From Bacteroidales bacterium M2 (GTDB lineage: Bacteria; Bacteroidota; Bacteroidia; Bacteroidales; Muribaculaceae), in assembly GCA_001689415.1 (NCBI GenBank), contig LUJM01000103.1, positions 20,139-78,917 on the forward strand: a stretch of DNA of 58,779 nt, in the 5' to 3' direction. Shown here one piece after another: positions 52,599 to 58,779 of the stretch (position 1 is the stretch's first letter; each line of letters opens with the position of its first letter). Position numbers and translations under genes: made by a program. The notes below the pieces were generated by a model. It ran no database searches and was not told the DNA's origin. It saw only the letters and a program-made list of their open reading frames with translations.

Positions 52599-54959
52599 TT
52601 ACTTGATTGTAAACGGTTTATCGCTCACAAACACACGATAGTTGCGTATCGCTCCGGGCACATCCGCCTCCATTCGGGGCAAATACTGGATAGCCCCTAC
52701 CGAATGCTCTGCCCCGAGGTCAATCACTACCACGTGGGGGAATGCCGAGCCTTTGGCTGTGCTCCAGTATGTCGATTCCTGAAGGTCGAACATCTTGTCG
52801 GCCGAGCGGTTGCCTTTCATATCCTCGCTGTCGGCATAGACTACTGTCCAAGGCTCGCGCACGAGGCGTTTGCCCTTATCGTCGACAACATAGAACTCGG
52901 CAATCGCCGCTCTTTCGCCGCCGTTTATGGCATCGAGGGCTTCGATAGCGATATATCGGCCTCGCACAGGCTTGTCGAGCGACACTTCCTGCCAACCGTT
53001 GCCGGGCTTGAAGCTACCGCTCAGTACCGGTGTCTCGGCGCTGAGGTCGAGGCTTTGGCCTTCGATGCGGTGCGACAGCTGTTTCTGTACCTGCAGGTTG
53101 TCGAGCAGGGGCTCTTTCAGACCCTGCACCTTGGCCGCTTTTGGTCCGATGATATCGAATACAAGTATCTCGTTCTCACCTTTTTTGAGCCAGCAGCCGG
53201 GCATATAGAGGGTCTGCTGGGGGCCGATTTCCCATATACGGCCCATAGGGTGACCGTTGACATACACAAGGCCTTTACCCCATGTAGAGAAGTCGAGGAA
53301 GGTGTCGCCGACTTTGTTGAGATTGAATGTACCGCGGTATACACCACGAGGCATACGGCCGGCAGAGTCGGGCGTAAATGCACCGATAGGCATGTACTCG
53401 CCTATGCCGGTATAGGTTTCGTAGGCATCTTCGATATTGTAGACTTTCCAGTTGCGGAGTTTGCATACAAAATCGTGGTTATCACGGCGCTCAGTCACTG
53501 TCACCTTGTCGGTAATGCCCTTGAAGTCCTTGATAGCGCGTCCGAAATTGATACGCCCCATAGCCTCTACGAGGATATCGAGCTGCGCACCGGCCTTTAC
53601 CTTGGGCAGGGCGATATTCTTTTCGCTTAGCCTGCGGTCAAGTTTGCCTATGTATTTGCCGTCGATAAATATCTGGGCGAAATCGTGGGGATCGTTTACA
53701 GTGAGGATGCTACCGGCTTCGAGCCCGGGGAGTGTGGTGCGGTAAAGTATCGAGCCAAATCCCTGGTCATATTCTTCCATGGTCCTGATTTCGGCATCTT
53801 CTTTCGCTTCGGGGAGATTCGAAAACAGCGGTGCGACTTCCTTGAGCTTAAACTCGGGCACTGCCACTGTCTTGATCGACACGGGTATAGCGGGCAGTTT
53901 CTTGCCATTGTAGTACTTGCCGAGGGTCTTGCGCAAGGCATGGTACTTTGGCGTAATCTGACCCGACTCCGATATAGGTGCATCGTAGTCGTAGCTGGTT
54001 ACATCGGGGGCAAAACCGGGAGAATTGGCTCCGGCCCAGTGTCCCCAGTTGGTTCCGCCATGGGTCATGTAGAGGCTGAATGAAATGCCCTTCGACAGCA
54101 TCTCGTCTATACCCTCTATCATCTTTTCGGCCGGACGTGTTTCGTGGTTGGCGCCCCATTTGTCGAACCAGCCGCTCCAGAATTCCGAGCACATCAGAGG
54201 GCTGTCCGGACGTACATTCTTCAGCTTTGCAAATTGCTGGTCGATGTTTGCGCCTGTGCCGAAGTTCATCGTCCAGATAAGGTCGTCGAGGCCGTTGTTG
54301 AGGAAGTTCGACGACCAGTCGCACTGAAATAGTGTCACCTTGTCGACGAAGTTACGGCGTAGCATGTCGCGGATGTTGCCGACATACTCTTTATCTGTGC
54401 CGTACGAGCCGTACTCGTTCTCAACCTGCACCATGATGATAGGTCCGCCGTTGGCAACGGTAAGGTCGCCTACCTGCTCGGCAACTGCCTTTTGGAATTT
54501 GTCAACTCGCTCGAGGAAGTAAGGGTCGTTCTCGCGAAGGCGGATATCCTTTTTCTTGAGCAGCCACCAGGGCAGACCGCCCATTTCCCACTCGGCACAC
54601 ACATACGGGCCGGGGCGGAGTATCACGTTCATGCCGTTGTCGCGGCACAGTTCTACGAATTTACGCAGGTCGTTTTGGCCGGTAAAGTCAAACTTATCCT
54701 CACGAGGCTCATGGCTGTTCCAGAATACATATAGGCATATGGTATTCATACCCAATGCCTTGCACTGCTTGATACGCTGGTCCCAATATGGCTCGGGGAT
54801 TCGAGGATAGTGCAGCTCGGCTGCCTTTACTACATAAGGCTCGCCATTGAGCAGAAATGTACCTTTGCCAGCCTCGAAACTACCGGCAGCCGGCTCTGTG
54901 GCCATGGCAGGGACTAACCCTGCCAGGCACAGCAGCATGCTTGCAAGTATCTTTCTCAT
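52599..54959 (-). CDS. Beta-galactosidase (GH35) with C-terminal discoidin-like domain
   Basis: This 786-residue enzyme has a signal peptide, a TIM barrel with YPRIPEPYWDQRIK and RPGPYVCAEWEMGGLP, predicted acid/base Glu182 (VENEYG) and nucleophile Glu259 (CSEFWSGW). Beta domains follow, and the last 140 residues form an F5/8 type C (discoidin-like) carbohydrate-binding domain. It should remove terminal beta-galactose. It overlaps the GH51 gene by 4 nt (ATGA), so the two are translationally coupled. Confidence 0.93.
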   Translation of the reverse strand: MRKILASMLLCLAGLVPAMATEPAAGSFEAGKGTFLLNGEPYVVKAAELHYPRIPEPYWDQRIKQCKALGMNTICLYVFWNSHEPREDKFDFTGQNDLRKFVELCRDNGMNVILRPGPYVCAEWEMGGLPWWLLKKKDIRLRENDPYFLERVDKFQKAVAEQVGDLTVANGGPIIMVQVENEYGSYGTDKEYVGNIRDMLRRNFVDKVTLFQCDWSSNFLNNGLDDLIWTMNFGTGANIDQQFAKLKNVRPDSPLMCSEFWSGWFDKWGANHETRPAEKMIEGIDEMLSKGISFSLYMTHGGTNWGHWAGANSPGFAPDVTSYDYDAPISESGQITPKYHALRKTLGKYYNGKKLPAIPVSIKTVAVPEFKLKEVAPLFSNLPEAKEDAEIRTMEEYDQGFGSILYRTTLPGLEAGSILTVNDPHDFAQIFIDGKYIGKLDRRLSEKNIALPKVKAGAQLDILVEAMGRINFGRAIKDFKGITDKVTVTERRDNHDFVCKLRNWKVYNIEDAYETYTGIGEYMPIGAFTPDSAGRMPRGVYRGTFNLNKVGDTFLDFSTWGKGLVYVNGHPMGRIWEIGPQQTLYMPGCWLKKGENEILVFDIIGPKAAKVQGLKEPLLDNLQVQKQLSHRIEGQSLDLSAETPVLSGSFKPGNGWQEVSLDKPVRGRYIAIEALDAINGGERAAIAEFYVVDDKGKRLVREPWTVVYADSEDMKGNRSADKMFDLQESTYWSTAKGSAFPHVVVIDLGAEHSVGAIQYLPRMEADVPGAIRNYRVFVSDKPFTIK

Positions 54960-56911
54960 TTGGTGAATCGATACACGGTAAAGGTCTTCGCGGGCAGGAA
55001 TGTGCTCCAGCGGGTGCGGCCTTTGATGTCAGCGCCTTCGGTTGTGGTTACAGGCGCGATGAGTTCGGGATTGTCGAGGGTGTTCTCTGCGGTTTCAGAG
55101 GGTGCTTCGAGGCGGGTTTTTACTATCTTGGTATAAACCTGTTTGCGCTTGAGGCCCTTGAAATCTACAGCAAAAGGCTGCTCTTTGTCTGAGGTATTGG
55201 CTACCTTGATGATGATGTCGCCCGAAGGTTCGTCTACAACTGCCGATGCAAAGATTCCGTTCTGACCGGTAAGGGGTTTGCCGTCGGCAAGCAAGGGCAG
55301 TACGCGGCTGCCGTGGTTGTGCATATAGAGCTGCTGGATATAGTAGCTCGAGGTGCGCATTGAGCGTGAGTTGTCGAACCAAATCATGTCGGGACGCCAC
55401 TGCCAGCCCTCTACGTGCGCAAAGAGGGGCGCGTAAGTTGCCATTTCCACGATGTCGGCATTGCGCTCGAGGCCGGTCATAAACGCGCCTTCGAGAAGGG
55501 CGGCGTTGAAGTGATTCCATTTCTTGCCCTTGCCGTGGCATGCATATTCGCCGGCAAATACTTTCGGGCCTTTGCGGTCGTAGCTGTCGTAGCGTGCGCC
55601 CTGCTCAAGGAACCATTTTTCGGGACGGTAGAAGTGCTCGTCTACGAGGTCTACTTTGAGGCGTTTCATTTCCGGCCAGAGGTAGTCGAATTTCTTGCCT
55701 TCGCTGTCAGGACCCGACGAACCGATTATCTTGATTTCGGGATGTTTCTCGCGCAATACCTTGATAAAGGGAGCAAGGTGCTCTACATATTCAGGGCCCC
55801 ACTGTTCGTTGCCGATACCGAGATACTTGAGGTTGAATGGCGCGGGATGACCCATGTCGGCGCGAAGCTTGCCCCATACGGTGGTGGTGTCGCCGTTGGC
55901 AAATTCGATCAGGTCTACGGCATCCTGGATATAGGGCTCCAGTTCGTCCATAGGCACGTGGGCTTTCGGGTCGCGGTTCTGGAACTGGCATACAAGGCCT
56001 ACGTTGAGCACGGGAAGGGGGGCTGCGCCGATTTTCTCACTCAGAAGGAAGTACTCGTAGAAACCAAGACCGTACGACTGATAGTAGTCGGGATAGAAGC
56101 GGTGAGGGAAGGTATAGTGCCAGCGGTTGAGGTTGGTGGGGCGGTTTTCAGGCTGGCCCACGGTATTTTTCCACTGATAGCGGTCGCCGACTTCGGTACC
56201 CTCTACAATACATCCGCCGGGGAAGCGGAATACGCCCGGTTTGAGGTCTTCGAGAGCCTGTACGAGGTCTGTGCGAAGGCCGTTCCAGTTATTTTCGGGG
56301 AAGAGCGAGATATGGTCGGCTTCTACATAGTTCTTGTCGGGGTGGGTAAGGAAGATACGCAAGAGGCCTTTGTTGACCGATTGGTTGGGTTTGAGTTCGG
56401 CGGTATATTTCTGCCACCCTTTCGATGTTACTTCGATGTTGGCCTTGGCATACACCTGGGTCTCGCCCATCGACGACGGATCGGCAAGTTCTACACGGAT
56501 TTTAGCCGGGCCCTGCGGAGCACGAAGCCACGCCGAGAAAAGGTAGGTTGAATCTTTATGGACTGTCACACCGAAGAAGCCTTCGTTCTGAAGTCCGGTA
56601 TATTTGTCGCTGTGGCCTGATGTCGACAGTCGCACATAATGGGGATTGCGGTCAAATGAGCCGTCCTGGTCCAATACTTTCACATCGCCGAATGCAGTCC
56701 AGCCGGTCAGGGGCTGCTGAAATTCGAACGAACGGTTTTTCACCATTTCTGCATAGAGGCCGCCGTCGGCTCCATAGTTGATGTCTTCAAAGAATACGCC
56801 GTACATCGTTGGCGAAACCTCGGCTCCGGGTTTGCCGGCTTCGAGGACTGCCGTTTCGGCTGAAGATGTCAGCGCCGCTCCGGCGAAGAGTAATGCAAGT
56901 AACTTTCTCAT
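54956..56911 (-). CDS. Alpha-L-arabinofuranosidase (GH51)
   Basis: This 651-residue protein has a signal peptide (KLLALLFAGAALTSSAETA) and the GH51 pattern GVFFEDINYGADGGLYAEMV, FRFPGGCIVEG, acid/base Glu369 in GIGNEQWG and likely nucleophile Glu455 in AGEYACHG. It should release arabinofuranose from arabinan, arabinoxylan or arabinogalactan. The start MRKLLALLF was chosen because an earlier in-frame ATG lies inside the promoter. First gene of the GH51-GH35 operon. Confidence 0.93.
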   Translation of the reverse strand: MRKLLALLFAGAALTSSAETAVLEAGKPGAEVSPTMYGVFFEDINYGADGGLYAEMVKNRSFEFQQPLTGWTAFGDVKVLDQDGSFDRNPHYVRLSTSGHSDKYTGLQNEGFFGVTVHKDSTYLFSAWLRAPQGPAKIRVELADPSSMGETQVYAKANIEVTSKGWQKYTAELKPNQSVNKGLLRIFLTHPDKNYVEADHISLFPENNWNGLRTDLVQALEDLKPGVFRFPGGCIVEGTEVGDRYQWKNTVGQPENRPTNLNRWHYTFPHRFYPDYYQSYGLGFYEYFLLSEKIGAAPLPVLNVGLVCQFQNRDPKAHVPMDELEPYIQDAVDLIEFANGDTTTVWGKLRADMGHPAPFNLKYLGIGNEQWGPEYVEHLAPFIKVLREKHPEIKIIGSSGPDSEGKKFDYLWPEMKRLKVDLVDEHFYRPEKWFLEQGARYDSYDRKGPKVFAGEYACHGKGKKWNHFNAALLEGAFMTGLERNADIVEMATYAPLFAHVEGWQWRPDMIWFDNSRSMRTSSYYIQQLYMHNHGSRVLPLLADGKPLTGQNGIFASAVVDEPSGDIIIKVANTSDKEQPFAVDFKGLKRKQVYTKIVKTRLEAPSETAENTLDNPELIAPVTTTEGADIKGRTRWSTFLPAKTFTVYRFTK

Positions 56912-56929
56912 GATTATCAGATATTTTTG

Positions 56930-56960
56930 CAAAAATACGAATTTCCACATAAAAACCAAA
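56930..56960 (-). promoter_or_regulatory. Promoter of the GH51-GH35 operon
   Basis: On the minus strand -33 TTTG (56960-56957), exactly 19 nt, and -7 TATTTTTG (56937-56930) match the Bacteroidetes consensus perfectly. The start site would fall near 56922, about 10 nt before the chosen ATG. Confidence 0.8.
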
Positions 56961-56985
56961 ATACGAAACCTTTATGAAATACTAA

Positions 56986-57023
56986 AAAACGCAGCCCGGC
57001 AACGATTTACCGGGCTGCGTTTT
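56986..57023 (-). terminator. recA terminator
   Basis: A perfect 14-bp stem AAAACGCAGCCCGG with its complement, loop of 10 nt, followed on the minus strand by a T run. It lies 17 nt past the recA stop. Confidence 0.9.
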
Positions 57024-57039
57024 CATATGTCTGAGTCGA

Positions 57040-58215
57040 TTATAAGTCTTCTTCGATTGAGAATTCTTCGGGCAGGTCGTCGAAGTTCTCGGCATCATCA
57101 TCGAGGCTGTCTTCGGCAATGCTCTCATCGGCTTCCGACACGTTGTCAGACTTGCTTGCCGATACTTTCTTCTTGCCGCCGGTTTCTGGCTCGGCAAGTG
57201 CCTCGCTGATAAGTTTTTCTATTTCGTCAGCCAATTCGGGGTTATCCTCAAGCACTCGCTTGGCGGCCTCGCGTCCCTGTGCAAGTTTGGTGCCGTTGTA
57301 GCTGAACCACGAACCGCTCTTGGCTATGATATTGAGCTCTACGCCAAGGTCGATAAGTTCGCTCGAGCGCGAGATACCCTCGCCGAACATGATATCGAAT
57401 TCGGCACGGCGGAAGGGGGGCGCAACCTTGTTCTTCACTACTTTTACCAAGGTGTGGCGACCAAGCACATTCTCGCCTTCTTTGAGCGTCGAGCGCGAAC
57501 GGATATCGAGACGCACCGACGAATAGAATTTAAGCGCGTTACCGCCTGTGGTTGTTTCGGTCGGGCCGAACATCTGACCGATTTTCTCGCGCAACTGGTT
57601 GATAAATATACATGTAGTATTGGTGCGTGCTATCGTACCGGTGAGTTTGCGCATGGCCTGCGACATCAGGCGGGCCTGCAGACCCATATTGCGATCGCCC
57701 ATTTCGCCTTCGATTTCGCTCTTGGGGGTGAGCGCTGCTACTGAGTCGACTACGATGATATCTACCGCGGCCGAACGAATCAGCTGCTCTACGATTTCGA
57801 GAGCCTGCTCGCCGTTATCGGGCTGAGAGATAAGAAGGTTATTGATATCTACACCGAGTTTTTCGGCATAAAAACGGTCGAAGGCATGCTCGGCATCGAT
57901 AATTGCGGCGATACCGCCAAGTTTCTGCGCTTCGGCGATTGCATGGATAGCAAGAGTTGTTTTACCCGACGACTCTGGTCCGAAAATTTCGATAATACGG
58001 CCACGCGGATAACCGCCCACGCCGAGTGCCGAGTTGAGTGCTACCGAGCCCGAAGGGATAACATCTACCTTCTCTACAACCTCGTCGCCCATCTTCATGA
58101 TAGCGCCACGGCCATATGCCTTTTCGATGCGGCCCATTGCCTGAGCCAATGCTTCAAGGCGTGCTGCCTTGGGGTCGAGCTCTTCGCTCTTTGTTTTTTT
58201 AGCTTTGGTTGCCAT
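57040..58215 (-). CDS. recA: Recombinase RecA
   Basis: RecA forms the strand-exchange filament and activates LexA self-cleavage. The 391-residue protein has Walker A GPESSGKT (79-86), DSVAALTPKSEIEGEMGD, the L2 region QMFGPTETTTGGNALKFYSSV and KVVKNK. The acidic C-terminal tail (about 50 residues, rich in Asp/Glu) is longer than in E. coli. Monocistronic, with promoter and terminator both visible. Confidence 0.97.
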   Translation of the reverse strand: MATKAKKTKSEELDPKAARLEALAQAMGRIEKAYGRGAIMKMGDEVVEKVDVIPSGSVALNSALGVGGYPRGRIIEIFGPESSGKTTLAIHAIAEAQKLGGIAAIIDAEHAFDRFYAEKLGVDINNLLISQPDNGEQALEIVEQLIRSAAVDIIVVDSVAALTPKSEIEGEMGDRNMGLQARLMSQAMRKLTGTIARTNTTCIFINQLREKIGQMFGPTETTTGGNALKFYSSVRLDIRSRSTLKEGENVLGRHTLVKVVKNKVAPPFRRAEFDIMFGEGISRSSELIDLGVELNIIAKSGSWFSYNGTKLAQGREAAKRVLEDNPELADEIEKLISEALAEPETGGKKKVSASKSDNVSEADESIAEDSLDDDAENFDDLPEEFSIEEDL

Positions 58216-58243
58216 AATTATGCAGTGTTTTTGTTTTCTGATG

Positions 58244-58274
58244 CAAAATTAGCACACAGGTTGTGCATCTCAAT
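58244..58274 (-). promoter_or_regulatory. recA promoter
   Basis: On the minus strand -7 TAATTTTG (58251-58244) and -33 ATTG (58274-58271, one mismatch) are separated by exactly 19 nt. No obvious SOS-type palindrome overlaps it. Confidence 0.65.
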
Positions 58275-58387
58275 GGCACACATACGTTAAATAAACTTTA
58301 AACACCCACTTCACCCCTCAAAAGAAGCCCTATGTCTTTATGTTTTTATGTCTTTCTGTCTACCCCTCCCCAATCATCCGCCATAAT

Positions 58388-58521
58388 TTTCATCCCAAGC
58401 GTCGAGCTTTAGCGAAGACACCCGCACCCACATTCCACGCCTCTCCAATTAGCCCTATTAGCCCAATCAGACCCACCGCCCGGCACGCTCATTATGCATT
58501 ATGCATTCTACATTCTCCATT
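58388..58521. repeat. Dispersed intergenic repeat, copy C (rearranged)
   Basis: Contains GCGTCGAGCTTTAGCGAAGAC (58399-58419 region, shared with A and B), the TTAGCCCTATTAGCCCAATC word (58448-58467, shared with B, where it precedes the core) and CATTATGCATTATGCATTC (58490-58508). Block order differs from B. The rest of 58275-58571 is C-rich or a TATGTCTTT-like low-complexity stretch (58331-58362), with no gene. Confidence 0.7.
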
Positions 58522-58571
58522 AAAAAAAACTCCTTTTGAAAATTCCCTGACAACTCTCCCCAACCCCACCT

Positions 58572-58579
58572 TATCTTTG
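58572..58579 (+). promoter_or_regulatory. -7 element of the last gene
   Basis: TATCTTTG matches TAnnTTTG and ends 17 nt before the ATG at 58597. No clear -33 element is present at the usual distance. Confidence 0.5.
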
Positions 58580-58596
58580 CGGCTAAAAAACTATCT

Positions 58597-58779
58597 ATGA
58601 AATACTACTCCCCATTTCAGCGATACTTAGGCCGCTCGCTTCTCAAACACGAACGGCGCATAATCGCTGCCCTCGAGTACTACCGCCAACACAAAACCAT
58701 GCGGCGTGTACTCATCGTCGACCCGCCGGGTTACGACTCGCGCGAACTCTTGTGCCAATACATCCGCTTCGTCCACGAC
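58597..58779 (+). CDS. Unknown protein, cut by the window end
   Basis: Sixty-one codons are visible before the edge, starting MKYYSPFQRYLGRSLLKHER. The segment VLIVDPPGYDSRELLCQYIRF looks like a buried beta strand with an acidic end, as in nucleotide-binding or SAM-binding folds, but this is not enough for a family. The -7 promoter match and GC-rich codon use support a real gene. Divergent from recA. Confidence 0.6.
   Translation, partial: MKYYSPFQRYLGRSLLKHERRIIAALEYYRQHKTMRRVLIVDPPGYDSRELLCQYIRFVHD

Noticed and set aside
55415..56551. A 378-codon open frame opposite the GH51 gene
   Set aside because: Antisense shadow of a recognised glycosidase.
50234..56911. A complete polysaccharide utilisation locus
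   Set aside because: No SusC, SusD or hybrid regulator gene is present in the window.
1..58779. CRISPR arrays, insertion-sequence transposases or prophage genes
   Set aside because: No regularly spaced direct repeats and no transposase, integrase or phage structural gene were found on either strand.

Overview
The window looks like a chromosomal segment of a member of the Bacteroidales, probably a Muribaculaceae-like gut commensal; the family level is inference. Reasons: the type IX secretion genes porU and porV, a NigD-like lipoprotein, DUF1573, DUF3467 and DUF349 proteins, a four-subunit 2-oxoacid:ferredoxin oxidoreductase, a Bacteroidetes-type Mrp, and repeated matches to the Bacteroidetes promoter (-33 TTTG, about 19-20 nt, -7 TAnnTTTG). 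Most genes are GC-rich by eye and tightly packed, often with 1-4 nt stop/start overlaps. The restriction-modification pair and the higBA locus are visibly AT-richer and look acquired.

Layout. 1-3.6 kb (minus): structured DNA at the edge, a SemiSWEET transporter, tRNA-Gln and a 2-oxoacid:ferredoxin oxidoreductase operon. 3.7-6.4 kb (plus): a secreted esterase, recF, a DciA/DUF721 protein and a thioesterase. 6.5-9.3 kb: a two-gene Sau3AI-like restriction-modification system. 9.4-17.7 kb: rex, a diverged FAH-like protein, porU, a leucine-rich-repeat protein with a possible type IX sorting tail, trmB, mrp, aroQ. 17.8-21.8 kb: a five-gene glycan or glycolipid operon. 22-27.4 kb: acpP-fabF, mtnN, an AlbA_2-domain protein, a Nudix hydrolase, porV, ispF. 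27.5-28.9 kb (minus): a HigB/HigA toxin-antitoxin pair whose antitoxin carries an ImmA/IrrE metalloprotease domain. 29.2-42.9 kb (plus): a DUF349 protein, a polyprenyl-phosphate sugar transferase, an AddA-like helicase-nuclease, a C69 dipeptidase, SlyD, a LolD-like ATPase, a NigD-like lipoprotein, DUF3467, cysS, meaB, DUF1573. 42.9-44.0 kb: a repeat-rich accessory island with a candidate small RNA and a lone HigA-like regulator between inverted hairpins. 44.0-49.9 kb (minus): a zinc-ribbon protein, Nif3, aspS, an M3 peptidase. 50.2-56.9 kb (minus): GH78, GH35 and GH51 glycosidases. 57.0-58.2 kb: recA; then an intergenic repeat and the start of an unknown gene cut by the window edge.

How it fits together. 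PorU and PorV are the sortase and shuttle of type IX secretion, which exports proteins with a C-terminal sorting domain; the LRR protein just after porU may be such a cargo. The three glycosidases suggest removal of arabinose, galactose and rhamnose from plant pectin-type glycans, but no SusC/SusD pair is in view. The sugar transferase and the 17.8-21.8 kb operon point to surface glycan synthesis.

The most interesting material is non-coding: a candidate minus-strand RNA of about 108 nt with its own promoter and a near-ideal intrinsic terminator (43.14-43.25 kb), a pair of palindromic operators 51 bp apart around the higBA promoter, a mosaic intergenic repeat present three times between 43 and 58.5 kb, and a long hairpin element at 43.3 kb whose sequence recurs at the first base of the window.
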